Shown: positions 47,178-59,208, counted from the first letter of the stretch. The stretch: DNA of 64,000 nucleotides from Helichrysum umbraculigerum (GCA_949592205.1 CATIUR010000006.1:7325001-7389000); one strand, 5' to 3'. Notes: a model not told the origin generated them from the letters alone. Made by a program: numbers and translations.

Positions 47178-48797
47178 GCTTCCAATTTCAAACGGCGTAC
47201 TTCTCTTGAGTTTCTTACCGATTACGACTGCGAACTCAAATATCATCCAGGCAAAGCAAATGTTGTTGCTGATGCCCTCAGTCGGAAAGAGCGAGTGAAA
47301 CCACTTCGGGTTCGAGCCCTCAGTATGACCATTCACAACAATTTAAACATTCAAATTCTCACTGCTCAACTCGAAGCCTTAAAACCCGAAAATGTCAAAG
47401 ATGAAGCCTTGCGGGGCATGGATAAACAGTTCGAAGTCAAACCTAACGGGATTAGGTATTTCTCAAACCGAATCTGGTTGCCTAAATTTGGGAACCTACG
47501 AGACTTGGTGATGGATGAAGCTCACAAGTCCAAATATTCTATCCACCCAGGATCCGACAAAATGTACCACGGTATCAAGGACTTCTATTGGTGGCCGAAC
47601 ATGAAAGCTGAAATCGCCACCTATGTCAGCAAGTGTCTTACTTGCTCCAAAGTCAAAATTGAATATCAAAAACCTTCTGGTTTACTTCAACAACCCAGTC
47701 TTCCTGAATGAAAATGGGAACAAATTGCCATGGACTTCATAACCAAACTACCAAAGTCAGCGAACGGTTGCGATACCATTTGGGTGATCGTGGATCGTCT
47801 CACAAAGTCTGCTCATTTCCTGGCAATCAAGGAATCCGACAAAATGGAACGCCTCACCAGAATCTACCTGAAGGAAATCGTGACCAAACACGGTGTTCCA
47901 ATCTCAATTATCTCTGATAGAGATAGTCGCTTCACTTCACAATTTTGGCAATCACTTCAAAAATCTCTGGGTACTCGACTTGATATGAGTACCGCATACC
48001 ACCCTCAAACTGACGGCCAAAGTGAACGAACCATTCAAACACTAGAAGACATGCTACGGGCCTGCGTAGTAGACTTCGGTGTAAATTGGGAAAAACACCT
48101 ACCATTGTGCGAGTTCTCGTACAACAACAGTTATCATACCAGCATCAAAGCTGCACCTTTTGAGGCACTGTACGGTCGTAAGTGCCGGTCACCTATCTGT
48201 TGGACCGAAGTTGGGGACAGCCAACTCACGGGTCCAGAAATCATTCACGAAACAAACGAGAAAATCGTCGAAATTCAAAACAAACACAACGCCGCGCTTG
48301 ATCGTCAGAAAAGTTATGCTGACGTGAGACGCAAACCACTCGAGTTCCAAGTTGGGGATCGAGTACTACTCAAAGTATCGCCTTGGAAAGGCGTAATCCG
48401 GTTTGGCAAACGAGGGAAGTTAAACCCTAGATACATTGGACCATTCGAGATCCTCGAGAGAATTGGTCCAGTAGCATATCGATTGCAGCTGCCATCCGAA
48501 CTCAGCAGCGTGCATCCCACATTTCATGTTTCAAATCTGAAGAAGTGTCTGTCTGATGAGACACTTATCATTCCACTCGATGAAATTCGAGTTGACGAGA
48601 AACTTCACTTTGTTGAGGAACCCGCCGAAATCATGGACCGTGAGGTCAAACAACTTAAACAAAGTCGTATTCCCATTGTCAAGGTTAGGTGGAATTCGCG
48701 GCGCGGTCCGGAATTCACCTGGGAACAAGAAGACCAAATGCGACTCAAGTATCCTCAACTTTTCAATGACTCCACATCAAACACGACTTCAACATAA
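47178..48797 (+). pseudogene. 5'-truncated chromovirus pol
   Basis: Begins inside RNase H (DYDCELKYHPGKANVVADAL), then the integrase HHCC region, the integrase core with all three acidic positions visible (MDFITKLPK; ISDRDSRF; GQSERTIQTLE), the C-terminal GPF domain and a chromodomain-like tail (VKVRWNSRRGPEFTWE). One in-frame TGA at 47709-47711 replaces a Trp codon in the linker. Gag, protease and RT are absent. It belongs to another family than the element at 29209-37966. Confidence 0.88.
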
Positions 48798-48818
48798 ATT
48801 TCGGGACGAAATTCTTCT

Positions 48819-48831
48819 AACAGGGGGAGAA
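48819..48831 (+). other. Polypurine tract
   Basis: ACAGGGGGAGAA directly before LTR start TGTGACAACC. Confidence 0.75.
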
Positions 48832-49724
48832 TGTGACAACCGTCAATTTAGGACTAGAATTTAGTGCCTAAACAAGTATTAATACATGTAATTAGTTCTG
48901 TGTTAGGCTAATTAATGTATCAATTATTATATATATTGTTGAATATATATCTACGCAATGATGCGGTTTGTTTAAATCGTACGAGTTTCAAATCGAACGA
49001 ATTTCGATTCAATAAATACGGACGTTGGTGAACAAATTTTATTAAGTAATACAATGAATGATTAATAACGTTATCGTATTTAAAAATATTATGTCAATAA
49101 TATTTCGTATCCAAGTTTTATCACACAATTAATATAAACGCGAATAAAATGTAATTGCGCAAACAAAATGAGACAAATCACCGTTTATAATATAATTATT
49201 AACTGTTTAGTAAAATACTTCAACAAAAATACTGAATAATCATTTGTATTTTAAAACGTATATTAAAACCTATAAAATAATTATTTAACGTTTGAACGAC
49301 GGGGAAAACGAACACCACACGGAGCGGAAACGCGGGGCAAAAATGGGAGTTAACCTCCCATTCCCACCATCTTTTTCTTTCACTTTTCACTTTCCTTTCT
49401 CTCTCTCCTCTCTTATTTTCTCTCTATCACCACCATTTTCACCATACACCTTAAACCACAAAATACGAGCATCAAACCACCTCGAATCTTCAAGCTCGTT
49501 TAGGATAAAAGACTCACGGCTTCACGATCTACAACCTTACCTTTCCGGAATTTCATTTCGGCAATTTGTAAGTTTCCGACACAACTTCGAAAACTCTCGT
49601 TTTTAAGTTTTATAACTTGATAATTGTTCCTCTAAGCTTGTAATGTCCTAAAATGGGTTGGGTAAGAATATTAGGCTGATCGATGGCCGGAAAACGCGTT
49701 TTTAAGGTTGAAACTCCGATCAGA

Positions 49725-49985
49725 CCCCGTACGTCGCATTTGGCCTGGAGCAAATGCGACGCAGCGACTTACGTCGCACGAATCCTCGACGTCGCATATA
49801 GCGACGCAACCTATTACGTCGCATTGACTTGCGAATGTTGCACATAGCGACGCAGACCTTAACGTCGCCAACTTAACCAACGTCGCATTAGCGACGCAGC
49901 ACCCTACGTCGCATTGAATTGCGAACGTCGCAAAATGCGACGCAAACACTCACGTCGCACCCAACGTCGCACCCAACGTCGCACA
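49725..49985. repeat. CG-rich cassette (ACGTCGCA/TGCGACG)
   Basis: More than a dozen copies of ACGTCGCA and the inverted form GCGACGCA, densely packed, inside the proposed first LTR intron. Confidence 0.85.
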
Positions 49986-50116
49986 AACCAGAACCTCAAA
50001 AACACAGATTTTTACTAAGTGTCGAGGCTCGAAATTTTATCACTTGATTTCACCCAAATTCAAGTCCAGATGCGTTTTTCCTTAAAGCAATATAGTAGAA
50101 ATAAAAATTTTTCAAC

Positions 50117-50222
50117 CTGACCTGGCAGCTCGACCCCAGCCAGGGGCTCTGCCCCTTGGACCCCGCCAGGGGCTGCCGCCCCTTGGACCCCGCTAACCAG
50201 GGGCGCTGCCCCCGGACCCCCG
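50117..50222. repeat. GC-rich tandem repeat (CCAGGGGCTGCCGCCCC)
   Basis: Three copies of a unit of about 35 bp containing CCAGGGGC, GCCCC and TTGGACCCCG; each can form a hairpin. Strongly GC-rich against an AT-rich background. Confidence 0.85.
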
Positions 50223-51443
50223 TATTTAGATTCCGTAAGCACATTTTTACACCAAATGTCGAGCTTATACAACTTCAAATGCTTATGCAATACGACTTTT
50301 AGAACATAATGGGACTTATACTTCAAGTGTAATACTTCAAAAACAAGACGATAACAACAACACTTTTATTCCAACTAATCACCAACGTGCCGTACGCGTT
50401 TTCAAAATACAATTCAACTAAGTTATTGTAACTTGGAACAATTCAATCAAACAAGTCGTTGTAACTTGTAACTATACAAACAACCAAATCGGGGTAATTT
50501 GGACATTAAGTTAAACAAACAATTCAATGGTAGTCTTTCGAGATACCGGTACAATTAATAACAATTCAAGTGTCGTGGACACATTCAGGTTTCAAGTCTT
50601 TGGACACCAACTCACAGCTAATTACTCCAAGTTTATCAAATTAAACACTTCAAGACTCAGGTGAGTTTCATAGCCCCATTTTCACTATTTTACAACTAGG
50701 GGTGTGATAATACTGCTCTGTTTTGTTTTACAAGTAGAACGCAAGTGCCAAACTTCAAATACTACATGAGTTTCAAGCTAATCAATTTAAAGTCCTCCAT
50801 AGCATAGTCTCTAGTATTTATAGCGTGAATGTTAGTATATGATATCATATGGGATTGAAAATCCTCATCCGGGTTAGCACGCACTAACCGGTCAAACGGA
50901 TGTATTAGCATTTGGGAAGACGAGTGTGGATTAGACACTCGTAGGAGGCATTTCAAGTTAGGTTTCCTTAATTGGGCCTGACAAATCAAGTTAAGCTCAG
51001 ACTATGTGCTCATGGATTGTATAACTTTTATTTTGCTTAATTGCATTTTAAATTCAATATAAATCTTGCGGTTCTGACAACTATACATTGACATACAAAC
51101 CTGTGAGCTCACCAGCGTTTTCGCTGACCCATTTTAGTATTTATCACAGGTACCCAGCAGTAGGTTGGCTGCACAAGCAGGGATTATTAGCTCGAGTCAG
51201 CATACATACAACTAGAGATTTGATTGCATTATTATATTTTGTAAAAGTAATTATGCCATGTAATCTCTCAATTTCAGGAACCGAGCTAATGTAACATTGT
51301 TTTGATGTAAACGTTTACTTTATTTATACAAGTTTAAAACGACGCATATAGTGGTCGTTCATTATTATCTTATGTGCTTTGTATATTGATTAGTGATACC
51401 CAAATCGAGCTTCCACAAATCAATCAAATTTGGGGGTGTCACA

Positions 51444-52049
51444 AGTTAGTGCCTAATCATGCTATCTCGTATTCATATAATTCATCATCCTATCGTAAGC
51501 AAAATACATACTCAATTTTATGGCCAAACTATTCATTTGTGGAGAACTAGATTAAGAGTTGCTATATAATATGATGGTTATCAACAAAGCTTCCTTCTGT
51601 ACAAATTATTTGATGGTTATCAACAAAGCTTCCTTATTACAAATTAATAATGGCATTTTATTTTCTTAAAATTATACATTTAAATTGTATTTTATTGATC
51701 TTAATTATCCTTAATCCATTCAAATTATGTCAAGTCAGCATGACTTAGCAGGTTGAGTTATTTGTGCATAATGCTACCTCACAGGCCTGATTACCACATT
51801 CTTAGATTCTTAATGTCATTTTTTCCTAAATATTCCATTTGTTAATCTAATTGGCACATTAATTTTTTTATTCTTCATTAGTTGTTTTCCAGGTTTAAGT
51901 AGGCAAATGCGGGTATATTCGGATCATGCTAGGTTTATGCATTCCGCACTTGAGCTGTCCAAGTGGGTTTGATATTGTGTGTGAGATGTTCAAATAACCT
52001 TTCTTTGAATGTGTCGTTACCTACATGTTTGTTGTTGATTATTTTGCAG
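51444..52049. other. No gene recognised
   Basis: AT-rich. A segment TTATCAACAAAGCTTCCTT is present twice at about 51578 and 51617. It precedes a possible exon. Confidence 0.35.
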
Positions 52050-52082
52050 GCAATAAGTGTGGGATTCATGGATTAAGAGGCG

Positions 52083-52526
52083 ATGGATTTTGTAGAGAAG
52101 AAAATGAAAATAGATCCCGAACTCTCCTTGAATCTGGTGCAGAGAAACACTTGCACCTACCAGGTTGCTATATACTTTAAAGTATGCTTAAGCTTTATGA
52201 CACGGATAGCTATTTCAGAAAATAGTCATCATTTATAAAACTATTGAACAATGAGTGGCAATTTTAACCCATTTATTTGAAACTTGGTGACAACATATAT
52301 GGACAATTATTTATTGGTATAATAGGCCACATTTGGCTAATATGTGTCATTATTCACTCCTGATGTAGTGGAACCTCATAGATACAACTTAAGTATGTGC
52401 TTATTGATATTTTAATTGCAATTGTCTGCATAACAAAGAAAGCATATGACTGAATTGTCATGGTTTTATCTATGGAAAATTTGATTACAGGCCTTAGCAA
52501 CCGTGATCGAGTTGGAAGGCTTATAA
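52083..52526 (+). pseudogene. Possible gene fragment, two exons
   Basis: A frame from ATG 52083 to CAG 52163 (a GT follows) continues in phase from 52491 (after TTACAG) to a TAA at 52524-52526, giving 38 residues (RNTCTYQ/ALATVIELEG around the junction). An upstream TTTGCAG/G at 52049 could be another acceptor, so this may be the end of a larger gene. I do not recognise it. It lies just left of a Helitron-like end, and capture is possible. Confidence 0.25.
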
Positions 52527-52624
52527 TTAGTGTATGTAATAGCAAGTCTCTTCCTCCTCCTACTTCATCTTTTGCTTATTCATGGTCACATGTAAACTTA
52601 TGTGTTTATGAATAAATGGATCGA

Positions 52625-53004
52625 TCTATACAATCCTCGGGCTTTAATACGCCAGGTATACAAATAAGTTTTGTTTATAGCATGGATCTTGGATGTTTTG
52701 ATGATGAGGGGCAATCCTTGATATAAATCAAATGACTTGCTGTGTACTAAGGTTTTTAATAAGAACTCATTTCATGTGTTATCAGTACAAATGTTTCCTT
52801 TTGCTAAATATATGTGTTTTACAAGTTGCTCGAGCACAACTCAAAGGATTCTTTTACGTTATGGCATATTAGAGGTTTCAAAGGGAATTTGACCCATGTT
52901 ATCAAGTTTTTTTTGTAGTTCCTGACTGCTCTCGTGAACTTTGCAATATCAACCTTTGTTTTATGATAGCCATTTAACCGGGCAACGTCCGGGTATAATA
53001 CTAG
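52625..53004 (+). mobile_element. Probable short Helitron (380 bp)
   Basis: Starts TCTATACAAT after an A and ends with a CG-rich hairpin (CCGGGCAACGTCCGGG), TATAATA and CTAG, followed by T. The first seven bases match the Helitron at 45427-45703. Confidence 0.4.
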
Positions 53005-53365
53005 TTTCATTTTGTCCATTAGATTTCTCTCTCTAACTTTCTTTGACTAAACTGCAACCACATTTCTCTAATTCTCTCTTATTACCAAAAATCCATCCTC
53101 GTCAATTCTTTTTCTAAATCCTTTGAGTATGTATTTAGTAAGAAAATGCATATGATTTCATCTTTGGTTTTTCTCATGTACTTTTTGGCTTCTTTAACAA
53201 GCTGTTGTCAGATCCCTCCACTTCAACTTAACTTCAGTCACTAAATCATATAATTATGAGTCAGTTGATACAATCTCATGAGACAAAAACCTTATTACGT
53301 ACTAAATATATGGTTCATTTATTGATTTTAATTTGTGGATATAAAACACAAAAGGAAACAAACAA
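53005..53365. other. Flank left of the MULE
   Basis: No gene recognised. The nine bases 53357-53365 (AACAAACAA) would be the left copy of the MULE target duplication. Confidence 0.35.
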
Positions 53366-53445
53366 GGGAAATTAAAAAAAATGCCCGTTTTTTCGACGAA
53401 ATATATCGTTTTGCCCTTCGTGGAAAAAAAGTGACGAAATGCCCC
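53366..53445 (+). repeat. Left terminal inverted repeat of the MULE (presumed)
   Basis: GGGAAATT, then A-rich sequence with ATGCCCG, CGACGAAAT and TTTGCCC; the motif GACGAAATGCCCC closes it near 53445. The partner repeat is outside the window, so this is inferred from sequence style. Confidence 0.55.
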
Positions 53446-53665
53446 TAGAAATCGCAAAAGCAAATTTGCTTTTGCGATCCACGATTTGCCATTTGCGACC
53501 TCGTTCACGTGGCCCGGGAAAAATCACCGATGCACGCGATGGCAAATCGCAAAATTTTTTTTGCGATTTGCGATTTGCCGATGCGGCTGTTTTTTTGCGA
53601 TGGCCGGTGACACAGACTCGTGAATGGGATCGCAAATGTTGGGCTCGATTTGCGATTTGCCATCG
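53446..53665. promoter_or_regulatory. CGCAAATCGCAA-type repeats near the MULE end
   Basis: Several copies of GCAAATCGC and TTGCGATTTGCGATTTGCC in both orientations. The same motif precedes the transposase and the small minus-strand gene, so it may be a transposase-binding or promoter element. Confidence 0.55.
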
Positions 53666-54034
53666 CCTAAGAGACACAATTTCGAGTCGTATTTTTGACA
53701 TTTTTGTATATATAAACATATATTTATGCATATATGGTATATGTGGTTTTTATATATATACACTTTATTATATTGTTTATATATGATAATCACAATTATT
53801 TTTTATCATATTTATATTTATATTATTTTTTAATATATATACACACTATTTATTTGGATAAGAAATGTAAGCTAATTTTTGACATTTTTGTATATGTAAA
53901 CATATATTTATGCATATATGGTATATATGGTTTTAATATATATACACACTATTTTATTGTTTATATATGATAATCACAAATTTTTTTTATCATATTTATA
54001 TATATACACATTATTTATTTTGTATAAGATTTTT

Positions 54035-54200
54035 AATATATAAGCTATTTTGGATAAGATTTATCGTGATTTTCGTGATGTAAGATTTTTGGATAAGATT
54101 TTCCGTGATTTGCGGGATCCAAAAATTTTGGATAAGATTTATAGATAAGATATTTGGATAAGAATTTCCGTGATTTTCGTGATCTTTTGCCATCTATAAA
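54035..54200 (+). promoter_or_regulatory. Promoter of the plus-strand PB1-like gene
   Basis: Four copies of GGATAAGATTT or GGATAAGAATT with CCGTGATTTTCGTGAT between them, followed by a TATA box (TCTATAAATAC at about 54194) 40-50 bases before the ATG at 54243. Confidence 0.55.
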
Positions 54201-54242
54201 TACTCTAGCTGTAAGCAAGAAGACATCTAAAAATATTTAAAG

Positions 54243-54722
54243 ATGGTTCAATCAGGTCACTTTTGGCAATTCCGATCAATTAATGAAGAATCATTTACTG
54301 AAGAATTATACGCAGAAGTTCCCGAGTTGTTTTCAATCGCTTTTTATCACGGTGGGCACTTTCAGGGCGCAAAAAGAATGTACACGCAAGGTTTGTTGAC
54401 ATATATTGACTGTGTAGATGTCGATGAATTTTCCACCAAATTTCTGGATTACGCTTTGGCAGAGCTAGGTTATTGGGCTCCAAAGAAGTGGTTCTGTTAC
54501 TATAAAGAGCCTGATAAAGACCTAGATACTGGTTTACAACTGATAACTGATGATGTCGAGCAACTGAAGCAGATTACTGACTACGCGAAAATACATAAAG
54601 AAATTGAGGTGTATGTTACGCGTAACGATCTGGCACATTTCTTAAATTCTGATCAAACAATGCCAGTACGAATTTCTAAAATTAGTACTGGCTCTTCAAG
54701 TGCAAGACGTTTATTCGATTAG
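54243..54722 (+). CDS. Stand-alone PB1-like MULE protein
   Basis: 159 aa in a single exon. Residues 27-125 resemble the PB1-like domain found at the N-terminus of plant MuDR transposases: FSIAFYHGGHFQ, then YIDCVDVDEFS, LGYWAPKKWFCYYK, then KDLDTGLQLITDD. There is no DDE or zinc-finger domain, so it cannot be a transposase itself. It is convergent with the transposase gene, 267 bases away. I infer an accessory role such as partner binding through the PB1-like fold. A host-gene origin is less likely given the shared promoter motifs. Confidence 0.65.
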   Translation: MVQSGHFWQFRSINEESFTEELYAEVPELFSIAFYHGGHFQGAKRMYTQGLLTYIDCVDVDEFSTKFLDYALAELGYWAPKKWFCYYKEPDKDLDTGLQLITDDVEQLKQITDYAKIHKEIEVYVTRNDLAHFLNSDQTMPVRISKISTGSSSARRLFD

Positions 54723-54989
54723 TGAGTAGTCAAACCTTGTAATTCGTATCTATGTTTCAATCAATTGGATGTTTGCCAAATTATGTTAATCTTTATATAA
54801 ACTGTTTATCTAGTGTCCATTTCAGTGTTATGTAACGTTAATCATTATGTAACGAAGATGTTTTAGTATTGTTATAAAATGGTCCAAATGAATGTCACGC
54901 AATTTCATTGATTCAAATTAACCATGATAATAAAAACATAAATAACATTGTTAAGTAATACATAACATAGGTTTTCCATTAAATATAAT

Positions 54990-57900
54990 TTAAGGGTGAC
55001 TCAAATGAACACTTGGATAACTCTGAGCCGGCTGAGACGTTGTTGCAGCTTCCTCCTCGACATGGCTTTTCGTTGATTTTGTGGACGTTTTCTGCAATTA
55101 AATTATTTTTATATGAATTTAATAATACTATTCCGTATGTTAGTTTTTATATGAATATTTTTCAGAACTCACCTTTTTCGTTCTTGATTTGGATCTTGAT
55201 TTTGACCTTGACTTGGATCTTGTTGTGGCTCTTGATCTGCTTGGCTCGTCTGTTCTATCGTAAAGAGCCAAACAATTAACTCGACTATGACCCTGTTCCT
55301 TGCAACGGCTACATTGCTTTGTGTATTTTCCTTTCTCCTCTCCTTTAGAAAGAATACGTGCACGTCCAGGTGGTCGACCAGATTGCCTTTTTAGAAGTAT
55401 CGGCGGCAAGCAAATCTGCAGATTACCGGGATCGGCCCACTCGGAAGGATGAGGAAGTGGATTTATAGCCTCACTGTATGCCGCTCGATATGTCTCCGTG
55501 GTGAAATACCTCTCCGCAAAGCCGGACACGCTGTCCATATGAAAGTGACGGGTCACTGCCGAAACGTGTCCACAAGGTAAACCTGATAATTGCCATTGCA
55601 TGCAAGTGCATGTTCTCGCTTCCAAGTTGACTGTCCCATTCTTCTTCCCGTCCACCACCTCACATATCATATTTGTTGATGGTCTGACCTTCCAGCGCTG
55701 CGATCTGTCAACCCTTTTACCGATTTTGTGCTCCGCGTATGGTGTGACAGGTGTTGTAACAGCTGCGGCAGTATTCCTATGTTTGAAATACCATTGTTGT
55801 ACTGAAGATCGAAAAAACTCCAATAGCATTGTGACCGGTAGTTTCCTTGCATGCTTGGTCAAGGCGTTAATGGACTCCGCACTGTTGGTTGTGAGGTAAG
55901 CATATCGTGTCTTTGTTGAATGATGCCTTGACCATCTTTCTTTCCCAACTTCCCTGAGAACTTTGATTGAAGCCGGTAAATGTCTAGAAATGGCATTATA
56001 ATGTTGATCGAAATCTGACTTACGGTATGCCTTACACATTTTCCAATAATGCCATTCGAAGTGCTTGACCTTAGAAGATTTGCTTTTCAAGTTCATCAAC
56101 AGATGACGACAACACAAGGCATGAAATGCCTCTGGAAACACAGAAGAGATGCCGGATGCAATTGCTGGAGCCCTGTCAGATATGAATGTCAGGTTGCTAA
56201 TCCCACCAGCATATTCAATGGCGTCTCTTAAGTTTCCTAAGAACCACGTCCAAACATCAGACGTCTCTCCCGCCCCAATTCCATAGGCTAGTGGCAAGAT
56301 GCCATTATTACCGTCCATCGCCACGGCAATCAAGTTAGTACCCAAGTAACCCCCCTTCAAATGGGCACCATCAACAATGATAATTGGGCGTGTATGGTTG
56401 ACAAAAGAACGTACCTGCAAGTTCAGATTAAAATATATATAAATTATATATGAATGTACGTATGCAAACATAAGATGTAAACCAACAATCATTACTTACA
56501 GCTGCACCTATGGACATGTAACACATTACAAATTTATTCTCTTTGTCTGTACGGAGATTCGTAATGCTGCCTGGGTTATATAGCTTTAGGTTGTGGAGGT
56601 AAATGGGAAGTTTCGTAAACGATTCAGCTGGAGTACCTCTCAACAGCTCTATAGCGTAACATTTTGCTCTCCATGCTTGGTTGTATGTAAGGCTTATTTT
56701 AAAGCGTTCAGTCATATCAACTTTGATCTCGTTGCCTCTATATACACGTCCTTCCAAACTCATCGCCTCTTTTAATATGTAACCAAGCACTTTCTTGCTC
56801 GCAGAACGGCTATTAGGCTTATTTTGAGTACGCGAACAGGTGTGAACATCACGTAACTTCCTAACTTGGAAGTTTTGACTATCTCTGATACACGCTGCAC
56901 TTATCTTCCAATCACAATTAGTCAAGATACATTTTGCCGTGTACCTTTTTTTGTCTGACTTCTTCAGCTTAATCTGAAAACCTTCTTCGAGACACTTTGT
57001 ATGCAACTGGAGTAGAAATTCTTCTTTAGATTCAAATGTTTGGCCCACTCGAATTCGGCAAGATGCCTCGTACACGGTCACGGGTCGTTGTTGAAATTCT
57101 TGTTCTTCGTTTCCTAAAGGCGATGGCATATTCCAGAATATGTCCTTTTCTGCTGATCTTTGTGGTATTGGTTTGTCGTATGTATCTCTTGGATCAGGCT
57201 CATCCTCCTCATCATCTTCATCATCACTAACAATGTGATTACAAAATGGATGGTCATGTTCCTTCTGTGGATTGACATTTTCTTCATCATAATGATCAAA
57301 GTCATCGGGATGTGGATCCGGCTCCTCCGGCTCCTCCACATAGTATGCTGAATTAGCATGATCATCTTGAACATCATCGTGATCGTGATATGTAAAATCA
57401 TCTTGGGATTCTTCATATACCTTAAAAGATGTATCTTGGGTGTGTTGTGTTCGATATTTGTGCATCGTCGAGTTTTGTGGCGCAGCATGATAATGAAATT
57501 CATATTGTTGTTGAAAAGGAAATGGAAATTGTTGGTACGGAAATTGTTGATTGGGTTGTTGAAATGACTGGTACTGGGGTTGTTGGTTGTATTCATTAGT
57601 TTGTAGTTGTTGAAATTGTTGGTGAAAACCCGAACTACTACTGCTAGGTTGATTGCTACCCATACCCGAAACATTCCTGACAATATCAACAATGTAAATT
57701 TCTATCGGAGCATTATTTATTGCATGGCACAAAAAATCTCCAAAATCATCAGCATCATCAGTTATATCAATGACATACTGATCTACCTTATATTTCAGAC
57801 AAACGCGAGCATCAAGTGGTAGACCAATCTTCTTCAAAACATTTTTCAATAAAACTTTGCAGGTCATGGGCTTTTCCGGTGCCACCGGAAGCTTTAATGG

Positions 57901-57993
57901 CACTCGACTACACTCGATTGGCATATACACCGGCATGCTGTTAATATATTCAAAACGACCTCCATAACAAATGTAAATTTTGAACTTCTCCAT
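54990..57993 (-). CDS. mudrA: MuDR-type transposase
   Basis: Exons 57993-56500, 56414-55173 and 55091-54990, all GT-AG and in phase; 945 aa. ATG at 57993 is the first Met. Order: PB1-like N-terminus (about 1-110), Gln-rich stretch (about 125-180), acidic region (about 215-290), MuDR DNA-binding domain with C..C..H-type residues (about 330-400), DDE transposase core with VDGAHLKGGYLG and FISDRAPAI supplying the two Asp and SAESIN the likely Glu, SWIM finger (CTCMQWQLSGLPCGH), then a CCHC knuckle (CSRCKEQGHSRVNC) and an Arg/Ser-rich tail. It cuts and reinserts the MULE in the nucleus. No lesion was found. Length fits the plant MULE transposase family. Confidence 0.9.
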
Positions 57994-58078
57994 AATCAAC
58001 GTAAATAAAACTCTGAAGGATAAAATTAAAGTGGATAATACGAAGGGAAAATGTTTTCAGGGTTTGAAGTGAGATGAA

Positions 58079-58802
58079 TGTCAAAACAATTCTTCGGGTT
58101 TATTTAAAAGTGAATTTCGTTTAAGATAACGTTATCCGGAAAAATCTGGAAAATCTAATCAAATGTCAGAAAATCCTACCCAAAAGGTTATCCACAATGG
58201 ATAATGCCACCGACAAAATCCTTCAAATGTCAGGAAATGTAAGCTAAAATCTTATCCACATGGGATAAGGTTGATCACAAATAGCAAATCGCAAGGTGTC
58301 ATAAAAACAGTTCTTCGGGTTTATTTAAAAGTGAATTTCGTTTAAGATAACGTTATCCGGAAAAATCTGGAAAATCTAATCAAATGTCAGAAAATCCTAC
58401 CCAAAAGGTTATCCACAATGGATAATGCCACTGACAAAATCCTTCAAATGTCAGGAAATCTAAGCTAAAATCTTATCCACATGGGCTAAGGTTGATCGCA
58501 AATCGCAAATCGCAAGGTGTCATAAAAACAGTTCTTCGGGTTTATTTAAAAGTGAATTTCGTTTAAGATAACGTTATCCGGAAAAATCTGGAAAATCTAA
58601 TCAAATGTCAGAAAATCCTACCCAAAAGGTTATCCACAATGGATAATGCCACTGACAAAATCCTTCAAATGTCAGGAAATCTAAGCTAAAATCTTATCCA
58701 CATAGGATAAGGTTGATCGCAAATCGCAAATCGCAAGGTGTCATAAAAACTGTTTTTCGGGTTTATTTAAAAGTGAATTTCGTTTAAGATAACGTTATCC
58801 GA
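58079..58802. repeat. 221 bp tandem array upstream of the transposase
   Basis: Three full copies and a partial fourth; the marker TTCTTCGGGTTTATTTAAA recurs at 58090, 58311, 58532 and, altered, about 58753. Each unit carries TTATCCAC...GTGGATAA, GATTTTCTGACATTT and GCAAATCGCAAG. It begins about 85 bases upstream of the transposase ATG, so it is probably its promoter, amplified. Confidence 0.85.
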
Positions 58803-59208
58803 ATCATGGTTTATTTTGTCAGTTGTATAAAATTTCTACCCACAATGGTTTGTTATAAACTAGAATGTACGCTGGTCATGAAATTAATTTACCGAGATAA
58901 GTTGTAAAAGATATAGATAAATATAGAAAATGGCGTAGGTAGTTCATACAAGAGACTTTGATAATAGACCTAGATATTTCATATGTAGTCACTGAAATTA
59001 AAAAGACACTAGACTAGAATTGAAATCTTACATAACAACATATGAAAGTTAACTGCTAATAGACCTAGATATTTCATACATAGTCACTGAAATCAAAAAG
59101 ACAACATTCTAGAATTTAAATCCTACATAACAACATATGAAAGTTTACTACTACTTGCATGACGTCTGAAAGTGAGTTGAGTGCCCTGTGAATCCCTTCT
59201 AGGAACGT
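58803..59208. other. Spacer with an internal duplication
   Basis: A segment of about 60 bp beginning TAATAGACCTAGATATTTCATA is present twice (about 58961 and 59058). No gene. Confidence 0.5.

Larger units (their letters stand above)
48832..51443 (+). mobile_element. Chromovirus 3' LTR (family C)
   Basis: 2612 bp, starts TGTGACAACCGTC and ends GGGGGTGTCACA. A pyrimidine-rich leader-like tract runs 49360-49450. Proposed leader introns: donor 49568 (TTT/GTAAGT) to acceptor 50588, then donor 50661 (TCAG/GTGAGT) to acceptor 51149 (CACAG/G). Confidence 0.85.

Noticed and set aside
47103..47336. Minus-strand 77-codon frame
   Set aside because: Overlaps the chromovirus RNase H coding frame and shows no known motif.
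54295..54483. Minus-strand frame opposite the PB1-like gene, and similar frames opposite the transposase
   Set aside because: Shadows of strongly supported genes.
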